This document shows positions 14,647 through 23,762 of a stretch of DNA of 64,000 nt, in pieces. The notes under the pieces are model-generated. The model was not told the DNA's origin and did no database searches. It saw only the letters and a program-made list of their open reading frames with translations. Within the stretch, counting starts at the first letter, position 1, and each line of letters opens with the position of its first letter. The translations under genes were made by a program, and so were the position numbers. Origin of the DNA: Kribbella monticola (lineage in GTDB: Bacteria; Actinomycetota; Actinomycetes; Propionibacteriales; Kribbellaceae); assembly GCF_003261635.1 (NCBI RefSeq), contig NZ_QFXK01000033.1:1-64000 (forward strand). Reading direction: 5' to 3'.

Positions 14647-15588
14647 ATGGAGCTCAAGGCCCACGCGATCAGCGTGCAGGGTCCGCACGCACCGATGCTG
14701 AACCCGACGTCCGTCAGCGTCGGCGATCACCAGGTGGTGCTGCTCGCCGGTTACCCCGGACCGGGCCATGTCGCTGCGTCGCTCGCGTTGTCCGGCCGGC
14801 TGCGGCCGAACGGCGGTGACGTGAAGCTCGACGGGCAGACCGACGGCGGCGTACTGCGCAGGCGGGTCGCCGTCGTCGACGCGCCGGGTATCACCGAGCC
14901 GGATGACGCGCTGCCGGTGCGGTCTGTCGTTGGCGAGGAGCTGGCGATCGCGGGGCGCAAGGCTGGTGGGAAGGCCGTGCTGGCGTGGTTGGAGGAGCAC
15001 GGCTGGCACGAGTACGCCGACAAGCGGTTCGAGCATCTGCCGGTCGCGGTGCGGACCAAGTTGCTCGCGGAGCTGACGGTGGCGCGGCCCGAGGTGAAAG
15101 TGGTGATCCTGACGATGCCGGACCGGCACGGCGGAGATCCGCACGAGTGGTACGGCGTGGGCCGGGAGCTGGCGTCGCGCGGCTACGGCGTGATCATCAC
15201 CTGCGCGGACGCCTCGACCCGCTTGCTCAGCGTCCCCGCTGCCCAACTGGGCTCCCTGACCCCACCCGAGCCGGTCCAGGTAGCTCCGGTCGAACCGATC
15301 GAGCAAACGAAGGTCGACCCGATCGCCGACACAAAGCCGAACCCGATGGTCAAGAAGCCAGAACCGGCGGTCAAGGCGGAGGCGGAGTCGGGGGTGGGGA
15401 CAAAGGCGCAGCCGAGTGTCGGTGCGAAGCCCGAAGCGGGGGGCAAGGCGACGCCGGAGGCGGAGGCGGTGGTCGAGACGCGACCGGGGACGGAGACGAA
15501 GCCGGTGGAAGCAGCAACACGCGAAGACGGTGTAGAGGCGGAGTCCGTAGTACTGGGCGAGAGTGACGAGAAGAAGGCTGGGGCATGA
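14647..15588 (+). CDS. Degenerate ABC-type ATP-binding protein
   Basis: A 313-residue protein laid out like an ABC ATPase (about 1-200) but with its catalytic motifs decayed. The Walker A position reads GYPGPGHV (35-42), with His where the ATP-binding Lys should be. The signature region reads FEHLPVAVRTKLLAEL, and Walker B reads VVILTMPDR (152-160) with no DE pair. Residues about 205-313 form a Lys/Pro/Glu/Ala-rich low-complexity tail. The stop overlaps the YhgE/Pip gene (ATGA), so the two are made together. I infer a structural or regulatory partner of that membrane protein, not an active transporter motor. Confidence 0.7.
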   Translation: MELKAHAISVQGPHAPMLNPTSVSVGDHQVVLLAGYPGPGHVAASLALSGRLRPNGGDVKLDGQTDGGVLRRRVAVVDAPGITEPDDALPVRSVVGEELAIAGRKAGGKAVLAWLEEHGWHEYADKRFEHLPVAVRTKLLAELTVARPEVKVVILTMPDRHGGDPHEWYGVGRELASRGYGVIITCADASTRLLSVPAAQLGSLTPPEPVQVAPVEPIEQTKVDPIADTKPNPMVKKPEPAVKAEAESGVGTKAQPSVGAKPEAGGKATPEAEAVVETRPGTETKPVEAATREDGVEAESVVLGESDEKKAGA

Positions 15589-17648
15589 CTGCCATCCGGA
15601 TGGCGATGAGTGAGTTGCGGCGGTTGACCGCTGGGCGGTTGCCGAAGCTCGCGGTGGTGGCGATGTTGTGCGTGCCGATGCTGTACGGCGGCCTGTATCT
15701 CTACGCGAACCACGACCCCTACGGCCGGCTCGACAAGGTCCCGACCGCGGTCGTGCTGGAGGACGAGGGCACGACCCTGTCCACCGGCGAGAAGCTGTCC
15801 GTCGGCCCGCAGGTCGCCGACGAACTGGTGAAATCCAAGAGCTTCGACTGGCATCAGGTCGACCGCGCCGAAGCGACCCAGGGCGTTTCCGACGGCAAGT
15901 ACGAGTTCGCGCTCGTGCTGCCGAAGTCGTTCTCGGCCGATCTCGCGTCGAGCGCGGAGTTCCAGCCGCGGCAGGCGACGCTGGAGCTGTACACGAACGA
16001 CGCCAACAACTACCTCGCGCACACGATCGCGAACCAGGTGGTCGCCCAGGTGACGAAGACGGTCGCCTCGCAGGTGAGTGAGACGGCGGCGAGCAAGCTG
16101 CTGGCCGGGTTCAGCACCATCCACGGCCAGATCACCAAGGCGGCGACCGGCGCAGGCCAACTGCAGAGCGGACTCACGTCGGCCAACACCGGAGTGACGC
16201 AGCTCAAGACCGGCGCAACCCAGCTCAGTACTGCGCAACAGCAGCTGTCCGCGGGCGCGACCAAGCTCTCCACCGGCATCGGCCAGGCCTCGAAGGGCGC
16301 CACCGATCTCGCCACCGGCGCCGGCCAGCTGAGCGCCGGTCTCAACACTTTGAGCACGAAGACGGCCAATCTCCCCAAGCAGACCAGGGATCTCGCGACC
16401 GGCGCGGACAAAGTTGCTGACGGCAACGAGAAGATCGCGGCCGTCGGTCAGCAGGTGGCGACCGCCTCCAGCACGTTAGTGACCGACCTCTCCAGCCTGG
16501 ATGCCGCTCTCGCCCAACGACTCAAAGCACGCGGCTTCACGCAGGCCCAGATCAACCAGGTGCTGCAGGAAACCGCCAAACTGCGCGGCCCCGTCGTCAC
16601 GGCGAACACGAAGATCCAGTCCACCTCGAAGCAGCTCAACCAGCTCGCGACCGGCGCCCGCCAGGTTTCCAACGGAGCATCGACGCTAGCCAACGCGACT
16701 CCGGCGCTTACTTCGGGCATCGGCAGCGCGGCCACCGGCGCCAGCAAACTCAACACCGGCGCCACCCAATTGAAGACCGGCCTGGGCACTCTCCAGACTG
16801 GCGCCTCGCAGCTCGCGACCGGCGAGCGGCAGGCCGTCACCGGGCAAACCCAACTACTCACCGGCATCACCACGCTCAGCACCGGCATCGGCAAGCTGAA
16901 GACCGGCGCGACCGAACTCAACACAGCGCTCACCAACGGCGCGAAGCAGATTCCCGACCCGTCACCCGAGGCGCGGAAGGCAGTCGCCGAGACCCTGGGC
17001 GCGCCGGTCGGCCTGCACAACACCTCGCAGGCCACGGCCGACAGCTACGGCGCCGGTCTGGCACCGTTCTTCCTGAGCCTGTCCTGCTGGATCGGCGCGT
17101 ACGTACTGTTCCTGCTGGTCCGGCCGCTGTCGCCGCGAGCCCTCGCCGCGCTGCAATCGCCGCTCCGGGTCGCACTCGGCGGTTGGTTGCCGCCGGCGAT
17201 CTTCGGCGCGATCCAGGCCGCCCTTGTGTTCACCGCAGTCATCTTCGGCCTCGGCATCGACACCGCGCATCCCTGGCTGACCGTCGGCTTCCTGATGCTG
17301 ACCTCGCTGACGTTCGTCGCGATCCTGCACGCGTTGTCGTCCTGGTTCGGTGCCGTGGGCAAGTTCCTCGGCCTGGTCCTGATGGTGATCCAGCTGGTCA
17401 GTGCCGGCGGCACGTTCCCCTGGCAGACCATCCCGCACCCGCTGTACTTCTTCCACCACGTGCTGCCGATGAGCTACGCGATCGACGGCGTCCGGCACCT
17501 CATGTACGGCGGACCGGGCGACAGCCTCGGCCGGGATCTCCTGGTCCTCGCCGCCTGGCTGCTGGCCGGCATCACCGCTTCCGCCCTGGCCGCCCGCAAA
17601 CAACGCGTCTGGCCCGCCAAGAAGCTTCAGCCGGAGCTCGCGCTCTAA
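15585..17648 (+). CDS. YhgE/Pip-domain membrane protein
   Basis: A 687-residue protein. One membrane segment near 20-42 is followed by a large extracytoplasmic region (about 45-480) rich in GA-x-x-L/TGA-x-x-L heptad-like repeats (about 190-470), then about five membrane segments (from about 480 to 680) of the ABC-2 type. This is the YhgE/Pip layout; relatives include the phage infection protein Pip and the EsaA component of type VII secretion. The Pip/EsaA analogy gives only a class. The gene is co-translated with the degenerate ABC protein and converges with the sigma-factor gene, overlapping by four bases. Confidence 0.86.
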   Translation: MTAIRMAMSELRRLTAGRLPKLAVVAMLCVPMLYGGLYLYANHDPYGRLDKVPTAVVLEDEGTTLSTGEKLSVGPQVADELVKSKSFDWHQVDRAEATQGVSDGKYEFALVLPKSFSADLASSAEFQPRQATLELYTNDANNYLAHTIANQVVAQVTKTVASQVSETAASKLLAGFSTIHGQITKAATGAGQLQSGLTSANTGVTQLKTGATQLSTAQQQLSAGATKLSTGIGQASKGATDLATGAGQLSAGLNTLSTKTANLPKQTRDLATGADKVADGNEKIAAVGQQVATASSTLVTDLSSLDAALAQRLKARGFTQAQINQVLQETAKLRGPVVTANTKIQSTSKQLNQLATGARQVSNGASTLANATPALTSGIGSAATGASKLNTGATQLKTGLGTLQTGASQLATGERQAVTGQTQLLTGITTLSTGIGKLKTGATELNTALTNGAKQIPDPSPEARKAVAETLGAPVGLHNTSQATADSYGAGLAPFFLSLSCWIGAYVLFLLVRPLSPRALAALQSPLRVALGGWLPPAIFGAIQAALVFTAVIFGLGIDTAHPWLTVGFLMLTSLTFVAILHALSSWFGAVGKFLGLVLMVIQLVSAGGTFPWQTIPHPLYFFHHVLPMSYAIDGVRHLMYGGPGDSLGRDLLVLAAWLLAGITASALAARKQRVWPAKKLQPELAL

Positions 17649-18520
17649 CCGGCAGCGGAGATCTTGGCGAGCTTGGCCGGACTCATCACCCAGAGAAGGC
17701 GGTCGATGCCGGCCTCGGAGGCGGTGATGGAGAGGAAGACGAGAGGGGTGCCGTCGCGGTACACCAGAGCGGCCGGGCGGCCGTTCGCCTCGATCCAGGA
17801 GACGGTGGTGTCCGGCCAGAAGCGCGGAGCGAAGGCCTTGAGGTACGCCGCGACGTGGGTCCGGCCGAAGACCGGGATCCGGCTGGCCCGGACCACGCCG
17901 CCACCGTCGGAGTAGCTGATCACGTCCTCGGCGAGCAGCTCCTCGAGAACGGCCAGGTCACCCTTGCGGGCAGCCGCGAGGAACGCCTCCAACAGCCGCC
18001 GGTGCTGACCCTTGCCGACCGGGTCGCGTCGCTCGGTCGCCAGCCGCTTGCTGCTGCGGCTGACCAGTTGCCGCACGTTGGCCTCGGACAACTGGAGGAT
18101 CTCCGCGATCTCGTCGTACGGGTAGGCGAAGGCCTCGCGCAGGACGTACGCGGCTCGTTGGGTCGGGGAGAGCTTCTCCAACAGGTGGAGCAGGGCCAGC
18201 TCGAGGGCGTCGTCGCGCTCGGCGCCGAGGGCCGGGTCGTTGGCGGTGTCGACCGGCTCGGGCAGCCACGGGCCGACGTACGCCTCGCGCCGGACGCGTG
18301 CGGACTGGGCCGCGTTGATCGCGAGTCGCGTGGTCGTGGTGGCGAGGAAGGCCGCGGGGTCGACCACCTTCGACCGGTCGTAGGCCTGCCAGCGGATCCA
18401 CGCTTCCTGCACGATGTCCTCGGCCTCGACGGCGCTCCCGAGCATCCGGTAGGCGATCCCGAACAAGCGCGGCCGTATGCCGGCGAAGACCGCGGCCGCC
18501 TCGTCGAGCTCACTCGTCAC
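17645..18520 (-). CDS. sigJ: ECF41/SigJ-type RNA polymerase sigma factor
   Basis: A 291-residue extracytoplasmic-function sigma factor with a C-terminal SnoaL-like domain, the ECF41 arrangement. Sigma region 2 (RLFGIAYRMLGSAVEAEDIV, about 19-38), region 4 (YPYDEIAEILQLSEANVRQL, about 130-150) and the NTF2-like tail from about 175 (FLAAARKGDLAVLEELLAED) are visible. In ECF41 factors the tail itself modulates activity, in place of a classical anti-sigma factor. GTG 18520 overlaps the ceramidase stop by GTGA. It is therefore the last gene of the sugar-uptake operon, an unusual place for a sigma gene. Confidence 0.9.
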   Translation of the reverse strand: MTSELDEAAAVFAGIRPRLFGIAYRMLGSAVEAEDIVQEAWIRWQAYDRSKVVDPAAFLATTTTRLAINAAQSARVRREAYVGPWLPEPVDTANDPALGAERDDALELALLHLLEKLSPTQRAAYVLREAFAYPYDEIAEILQLSEANVRQLVSRSSKRLATERRDPVGKGQHRRLLEAFLAAARKGDLAVLEELLAEDVISYSDGGGVVRASRIPVFGRTHVAAYLKAFAPRFWPDTTVSWIEANGRPAALVYRDGTPLVFLSITASEAGIDRLLWVMSPAKLAKISAAG

Positions 18521-19779
18521 TGCTCCATCGTACGAAGCAGCCCGGCCGCGGTCGTCAGTAACTCCTCGGTCGTCGGCTGGTCGAAGTAGGTGATCAGCGC
18601 TTCGTAGGCACCGGCAGCCACGGCGTCTGCGTCCACCACATACCCGAAGTACCCGTCGGCGTAGCCGATGACGCGGGTGATCGGATAACCGCTGGCCACC
18701 TGCAGGCGGCGGCCGTGCAGGGCGAAGAGCTCGACCGGGAGATTGAGCCAGGCAACGTCCCCGAGGGTGATCGCGCTGAGTTGCAACTCGAGCTTCGACG
18801 GCAACGCGGCGGCGGCCATCAACGCCTGCCCGCGAGCACCGTCCAGCCGGGTCTGGGCGATCCGGGCGGCCGGATTGTCGAGTCCGCCACCGAGGCCACC
18901 TTCGGCGGCTGCCACGATCGCAGCTGCTTCGACGGAGGTCGGCAGAGCCCGGACCTTCAACCGGGCCGTCGTACGCCGGATGGTCGGGGCCACCGAGGGG
19001 AGTTCGAGGCCGGGCCTGGCGAGGGCGTCACCAACTTGCGCAGCAAGCAGCCCCCCGAGCCGCTCGACCTCGGCCGCTCCGCGACCCTGCCGTGTGAAAC
19101 GGGGGCTGACATCACCCGCCGCTCCTTGCAGATAGCCCACCACCACGTTGTCCGACCCGGCCAGCGCCCGTCGGGCCGCGCCCGGCCAGTCGGCGGACCA
19201 CAGCAGGTTGTCCGGCCCGTAGGTGGTCGGGTGGCACGCGAAGTCCAGCAGGAGCGCGGCGAGCGAACCGTCGAGCGAATGCAGGGACAGTACGCCGGCT
19301 GTGTTGTCGTGCGGACCATCGCGTCTGTGCCGGTTCGTTCCGACACCGGTCACCGGAGTCGACCGCCAGAACGCGCGGACCGGCGAGCGGGTGAGCGGAG
19401 CGGCCGCGACTGCCGCGATCAGCGGCTCGTACAGCTCGGGCTCACGGGACGCCGGGATGACCGGATGGATCTGGCCGGTCCAGCCGGACGGACCCGAGTG
19501 GGTGTGCGAGGCGCAGACCACCACGCACGACGGCGGGATGCCTGCTGCCGAAGCGGCAGCCGCGGACAGTTCGGCGACCAGTTCCGTACCGGCGGCGACC
19601 GCGTCCAGGCTCAGCCAGAGCACTCCAGGCGAGTCCACGCTGCTGAGCCAGATAAGTGTCGCGCGCAGCGGGTCGGCCGTCCCGATCGCCGGCTGCGTGC
19701 GGGCGGCGTACCCGTCGAGGCGGTGGCCCGGCGGCGGAGTCACGTCCAGGGATGCGGCCGCGAGCAGCAATGCGCTCAC
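18517..19779 (-). CDS. Neutral/alkaline ceramidase-like hydrolase
   Basis: A 420-residue protein matching the N-terminal catalytic domain of neutral/alkaline non-lysosomal ceramidases. Zinc-site motifs are visible: CASHTHSGP (89-97), NRHRRDG, FACHPTTYG and QGAAGDVSP. It lacks the C-terminal immunoglobulin-like domain and any signal peptide, so it is shorter than secreted ceramidases and probably cytoplasmic. The true substrate may be an N-acyl compound other than ceramide. An N-acyl amino sugar would suit the operon, but that is inference. The start overlaps the upstream permease stop by ATGA, and its stop overlaps the sigma gene. Confidence 0.82.
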   Translation of the reverse strand: MSALLLAAASLDVTPPPGHRLDGYAARTQPAIGTADPLRATLIWLSSVDSPGVLWLSLDAVAAGTELVAELSAAAASAAGIPPSCVVVCASHTHSGPSGWTGQIHPVIPASREPELYEPLIAAVAAAPLTRSPVRAFWRSTPVTGVGTNRHRRDGPHDNTAGVLSLHSLDGSLAALLLDFACHPTTYGPDNLLWSADWPGAARRALAGSDNVVVGYLQGAAGDVSPRFTRQGRGAAEVERLGGLLAAQVGDALARPGLELPSVAPTIRRTTARLKVRALPTSVEAAAIVAAAEGGLGGGLDNPAARIAQTRLDGARGQALMAAAALPSKLELQLSAITLGDVAWLNLPVELFALHGRRLQVASGYPITRVIGYADGYFGYVVDADAVAAGAYEALITYFDQPTTEELLTTAAGLLRTMEQ

Positions 19780-20681
19780 TTCAGCGCTCCGGCCGTCATC
19801 CCGGTGCTGATCTGCTTGTGGAAGACCAAGTAGACGGCGAGTACCGGCAGGATCGAGATGGTCAGTCCGGCGAACAGCCCCGAGAAGTCACTGTGGTAGC
19901 CCTGCGTCACCGCGATGTTCGCCAGTCCCTGGGTCACGAGATACCTCTGCTCGTCGGTGTTCAGTACCAGCGGCAGCAGGTACTCGTTCCACATCCCCAG
20001 GAACTGGAAGATCCCGATGCTCACCAGCCCCGGCCGGGCCAGCGGCAGCATGATCCTGAACAGCACACCCCAATGAGAGCACCCGTCGACGAGTGCCGCC
20101 TCCGCGAGCTCTTTCGACTGCGTCCGGAAGAAGGCGGTCAGGAAGAACACCGAGAACGACATGCCGTGCGTGGCGTAGACCAGGATCAACCCGAGATAGG
20201 TGTTCAGCAGGCCGAGGTTCTGTACGACGAAGAACAGCGGCACCAGCGCGAGGAAGCCGGGAAACACCATGCCGCCGACGAATACGTAGTACAGGATGCG
20301 GTTGCCGGGGAACTCGAATCGGGCCAGCACGTAGGCGACGGCCGAGGACAGGACGAGCGTCAGCACGACTCCGCAGCAGACCACGATCACGCTGTTGAGG
20401 AAGTACGTGCCGATGTGCGACTCGTTCCAGGCGCGCTCGAAGTTGTCCCAGTGCCAGACCGCCGGCAGTCCCCACGGGCTCTTGAAGATCTCCGGGTCCG
20501 ACTTGAACGAGCTGACCAGCGCCCAGAGCAGCGGGAACACCACCATCACGCCCCAGATCAGCACGAACCCCTGACTGGTGCCGCCGAGCAGTACCGAGCC
20601 GACCGTACGGCGTACGTGCGGCTCGGGCTCCGGTTCGGGTGTGGCCGGTCGCAGCCGGGCCGGATCGATCAGTGTGGCCAC
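19776..20681 (-). CDS. Carbohydrate ABC transporter permease (MalG/NgcG type)
   Basis: A 301-residue inner-membrane permease with six predicted membrane segments. The cytoplasmic EAA loop, EAALVDGCSHWGVLFRIMLP (about 200-219), contacts the shared ATPase. An N-terminal cytoplasmic Pro/Glu-rich extension of about 25 residues precedes the first membrane segment. It lies 10 bases downstream of the first permease gene. No dedicated ATPase gene occurs in the operon; in actinobacteria the MsiK ATPase usually serves such systems, and I infer the same here. Confidence 0.92.
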   Translation of the reverse strand: MATLIDPARLRPATPEPEPEPHVRRTVGSVLLGGTSQGFVLIWGVMVVFPLLWALVSSFKSDPEIFKSPWGLPAVWHWDNFERAWNESHIGTYFLNSVIVVCCGVVLTLVLSSAVAYVLARFEFPGNRILYYVFVGGMVFPGFLALVPLFFVVQNLGLLNTYLGLILVYATHGMSFSVFFLTAFFRTQSKELAEAALVDGCSHWGVLFRIMLPLARPGLVSIGIFQFLGMWNEYLLPLVLNTDEQRYLVTQGLANIAVTQGYHSDFSGLFAGLTISILPVLAVYLVFHKQISTGMTAGALK

Positions 20682-20691
20682 TCGTTCCCCC

Positions 20692-21582
20692 TCAGTACTC
20701 GACCCGCTCGCGGCGGGTGAGCCGGAACGTCAGCAGGGTGAGAATCAGGTTGATCGCGAACAGGGCGACACCGATCGCGGCGGCGTAGCCGAAGTTCCCG
20801 TAGGTGAAGGCGTTCGTGTACATGTAGAGCGAGATCACCTGGGTCGCGTCGTCCGGGCCGCCAGGTCCGACCGACAGCACCTGGACCAGCGCGAACATGT
20901 CCAGCGCGCCGATCACCAGGTACGCGATCGCGACCTGCACGCTGCCCCAGATCAGCGGCAGGGTCAGCCGCCAGAAGGACTGCCACGGTCCGGCGCCGTC
21001 GAGCAGCGCCGCTTCGTACAGGTCCCGCGGGATCGCGCTCATCGCGGCCGTGAAGAGCACCACGTAGAAGCCAACCCCGCCCCAGACGACGACCGCCATG
21101 ATCGAGCCCAGCGCGGTCTTGCCGTCGCCGAGCCAGATCTGTTTCAGATCACCGAGACCGACGGCCTGCAGGAACCCGTTCAGCAGGCCGTTGCGTGGTT
21201 CGAAGACGAACTGCCAGAGCACGCCGACGACCGCGATCGACAGCACGCTGGGGAAGAAGTAGACGACCTTGTAGATCCGCGAGCCCGGCACGCCGCCTTG
21301 GTAGTTCAGCATCGCCGAGAAGAACAACGACAGCGACACGATCACCAGCGGGATGCTGACCAGCAGGAACACGTTGTGCCGCAGCGCGGTCCAGAACACC
21401 GGGTCGTGGAACAGCTTCACGAAGTTGTCGAAGCCGATGAAGTGGGAGTCGGCCGTCATCCCCTGCCAGTCGGTCAGGGCGATCGAGAAGGCCTGCAGAT
21501 AAGGGGAGATGACGAAGACCGCGTACAGGCCGACAGGAACCAGCAGCAGGCTGAAGACGAACCTGTACTTGCCGTGGTGCAT
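20692..21582 (-). CDS. Carbohydrate ABC transporter permease (MalF/NgcF type)
   Basis: A 296-residue inner-membrane permease with six hydrophobic segments and the EAA loop EAALLDGAGPWQSFWRLTLP in the C-terminal half. It forms the second half of the membrane channel with the neighbouring permease. It starts at an ATG only two bases after the binding-protein stop, so the three transport genes are one transcript. The substrate class, N-acetylglucosamine or chitobiose-like, is inferred from the binding protein and the kinase/epimerase upstream. Confidence 0.92.
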   Translation of the reverse strand: MHHGKYRFVFSLLLVPVGLYAVFVISPYLQAFSIALTDWQGMTADSHFIGFDNFVKLFHDPVFWTALRHNVFLLVSIPLVIVSLSLFFSAMLNYQGGVPGSRIYKVVYFFPSVLSIAVVGVLWQFVFEPRNGLLNGFLQAVGLGDLKQIWLGDGKTALGSIMAVVVWGGVGFYVVLFTAAMSAIPRDLYEAALLDGAGPWQSFWRLTLPLIWGSVQVAIAYLVIGALDMFALVQVLSVGPGGPDDATQVISLYMYTNAFTYGNFGYAAAIGVALFAINLILTLLTFRLTRRERVEY

Positions 21583-21583
21583 G

Positions 21584-22960
21584 TCAGGCGTGGAACTTCT
21601 TGATCGACGGATCCTTGGCCGTCTCGTCGGCGAACTTCTGCATCCGCTTGCTCCACTCGTCCGGGGTGACCTCGCGGTTCATCAGCGCGGCCATCGCCTT
21701 GTCGGAGTTGTCGAGCAGCTTCTTGTACCAAAGGCGGAACGACCAGTCGAGGAAGATGTTCGTGCCGGCCTCGTCGATCACCTTCTGCATCGACTTGTTC
21801 GCCGACGACAGCGCCACGCCGTCCGAGGCGCCCTTGACCACGCTGAGCGACTTGGTCAGCTCGGTGAAGTTGCGCATGCACTTCTTCGACGTGATGATCC
21901 GCAGCAGTTCGATGCCACCTTGGGGGTTCTTCGCCTGGGCCGGCACGATCAGCGCGCCGCCGGGACCGCCGGTGACGGTTTCGAACGGAGCCTTGTCGGC
22001 CGACGACAGGCCGGGCACCGGGACCATGGTCATCCCGAGGTCCTTCGGTGCGATCGCGCCCAGCTCGTTCTCCAGCCAGCCACCGCACGGGATGAACACG
22101 GCCTTGCCCTGCGCCCAGTAGGTTTGCGACTGCGTGTGCGACAGCGCCTGCGACCCCTCCAGCAGGTAGCCCTTGCTCACCAGTTCCTGGTAGCCCTCGG
22201 CCGCCGCGATCAGTGCCGGGTCACGCCAGGCGTTCGGCTCCAGGTTGTCGATCTTCTTCTTCAGATCCGGTCCGGCCGCCTTGTACGCCGTCATCAGCAT
22301 CGGACTGGTGAGGTAGCCCGGGAACTTGCCCTGGTACGTCCACGGCGCGATACCGGCTTTCTTGATCTCCGCGCACAGGGCGAGCATCTCGTCCCAGTGC
22401 TTCGGATAGGTCCAGCCGTGCTTGTCCATCAGCGGCTGGCTGTACCAGATCCCGGCGACACCGAAGACGTACGGCATCTCGTACTTCACGCCGTCGTACC
22501 GGCCGGCCTCCGCGACGCCCGGAAGCAGGGTGTCCTTCACCTTCACACCGGGCTGGTCGAAGGACTCCATCTCGAGCAGCGCGCCGATGTCCATCAACTG
22601 CTTCTGCGAGGCGAGCGCGGCCGCGTCCAGGCCGACATTCTCGATCAGGTCCGGTGGGTTGCCCTGGATGAACCGCGGCTGCAACTGCTGTTGCAGCTTC
22701 TGGCCGCTGGTGAGCTTCACGTCCGCCTTCGGGAACTCCTGGCGGTACAGGTCGAGCGGCATCTGGGTCCAGGCCTTGCCGTAGCCGCCGTCGAAGTTGA
22801 AGAACTCCAGTGCCTTCGTGCCGTCCACTTTGCTGCCGGTCTGCGCAGCCGGGGCAGCCTTGCTCGCCGGCTTGGCACACGATGCCAGCGCGCCCGCGGC
22901 GGGTACCGCCAGCGCGAGGCGGAGGAGGGTGCGGCGCTCGACCTTGCCGTCAGTACTCAT
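21584..22960 (-). CDS. Sugar ABC transporter binding lipoprotein, NgcE-like
   Basis: A 458-residue extracellular solute-binding protein. The signal has a twin-arginine motif (ERRTLLRLAL, RR at 9-10) and a lipobox ending at Cys28 (ALASC), so it is a Tat-exported lipoprotein. Features shared with NgcE, the N-acetylglucosamine/chitobiose binding protein of Streptomyces, include LQPRF then GNPPD, KIDNLEPNAWRDPA, and HTQSQTYWAQGKA then PCGGWLENE. It heads the permease-permease-ceramidase-sigma transcript and has a DasR-like site about 90 bp upstream. The exact ligand is not provable from sequence. Confidence 0.88.
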   Translation of the reverse strand: MSTDGKVERRTLLRLALAVPAAGALASCAKPASKAAPAAQTGSKVDGTKALEFFNFDGGYGKAWTQMPLDLYRQEFPKADVKLTSGQKLQQQLQPRFIQGNPPDLIENVGLDAAALASQKQLMDIGALLEMESFDQPGVKVKDTLLPGVAEAGRYDGVKYEMPYVFGVAGIWYSQPLMDKHGWTYPKHWDEMLALCAEIKKAGIAPWTYQGKFPGYLTSPMLMTAYKAAGPDLKKKIDNLEPNAWRDPALIAAAEGYQELVSKGYLLEGSQALSHTQSQTYWAQGKAVFIPCGGWLENELGAIAPKDLGMTMVPVPGLSSADKAPFETVTGGPGGALIVPAQAKNPQGGIELLRIITSKKCMRNFTELTKSLSVVKGASDGVALSSANKSMQKVIDEAGTNIFLDWSFRLWYKKLLDNSDKAMAALMNREVTPDEWSKRMQKFADETAKDPSIKKFHA

Positions 22961-23045
22961 CTTTCGCGTCCTATCTCAGGGGGAGTTGCGCCATGGTCGC
23001 GCCGCGCGGCGTGAGAGCGGAAGAGGATTCGACGGGGTTCGACAA

Positions 23046-23061
23046 GATGGACTAGACCACT
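23046..23061. promoter_or_regulatory. DasR-like operator (dre) upstream of the NgcE-like gene
   Basis: GATGGACTAGACCACT matches the DasR operator AGTGGTCTAGACCACT at 13 of 16 positions, including the whole CTAGACCACT half. It lies in the 109-bp gap between the nanE stop and the binding-protein start, the position expected for a repressor site. It implies a separate promoter for the transport genes. Confidence 0.7.
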
Positions 23062-23069
23062 TGTTTGGG

Positions 23070-23762
23070 CTACCCGCGGGGAATTGCGCCGACCAGCCGG
23101 GCCGTGATGTCCATCGGATTCGTGATCGCGTAGCCGACCACGACGGCGTACGCGCCGGCATCACACACGGCACGGACGTCTTCCGGCGTACGGATCCTGC
23201 CTTCGGCAACGACCGGGCAGTCCAGCTCGGCCGCGAGCCGGCGGACCAGCTCGACGTCTGGTCCGATCGGGGTCCGGCCATTGGTATACCCCGACAACGT
23301 GGTGGCGACCAGTTCGGCACCCGCTTCCCGGGCGGCGATGCCCGCCTCGACACTGTCCACATCGGCCAGCACCGGTACGCCGAGTTCGCGGTGGATCCGG
23401 TCGATCTGGCCGGCCAGATCGGCGCCGTCCGGCCGAGGCCGCAAGGTGCCGTCCAGTGCGATCAGGTCCGCGCCGGCTGCGACGATGTCCACCGCCGACT
23501 CGAACGTCGGCGTGATGAAGACGCCGGCGGGATCGCCGAGTTTGTTCAGCCCGATGATCGGCAGCCGGGTCACCGCCCTGATCGCGGCCACGTCGGCGGC
23601 GCCGTTCGCCCGGATCGCGGCCGCCCCGCCGGCTTCGGCGGCTCTGGCCATCAGCGCCATCGGTTCGGGCGAGTGGAACGGGTTGCCAGGACCGGCCTGA
23701 CACGAGACCACCAGCGAGCCGGGCCGAAGGAGATCAGAAGTGATCATGGGTTCCTGTTTCAT
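23070..23762 (-). CDS. nanE: N-acylglucosamine-6-phosphate 2-epimerase
   Basis: A 230-residue TIM-barrel enzyme that interconverts ManNAc-6-P and GlcNAc-6-P. Family landmarks are SCQAGPGNPFHSPE at the N-terminus, the core IIGLNKLGDPAGVFITPT with the catalytic Lys region, ADLIALDGTLRPRP, ADVDSVEAG, TLSGYTNG, and the phosphate loop VVAEGRIRTPEDVRAV followed by AVVVGYAITNP. Length is normal. Its ATG overlaps the upstream kinase stop (ATGA). With that kinase it makes a route from N-acetylmannosamine or N-acetylglucosamine into the GlcNAc-6-P pool. No deacetylase (NagA) or NagB is in the window. Confidence 0.93.
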   Translation of the reverse strand: MKQEPMITSDLLRPGSLVVSCQAGPGNPFHSPEPMALMARAAEAGGAAAIRANGAADVAAIRAVTRLPIIGLNKLGDPAGVFITPTFESAVDIVAAGADLIALDGTLRPRPDGADLAGQIDRIHRELGVPVLADVDSVEAGIAAREAGAELVATTLSGYTNGRTPIGPDVELVRRLAAELDCPVVAEGRIRTPEDVRAVCDAGAYAVVVGYAITNPMDITARLVGAIPRG

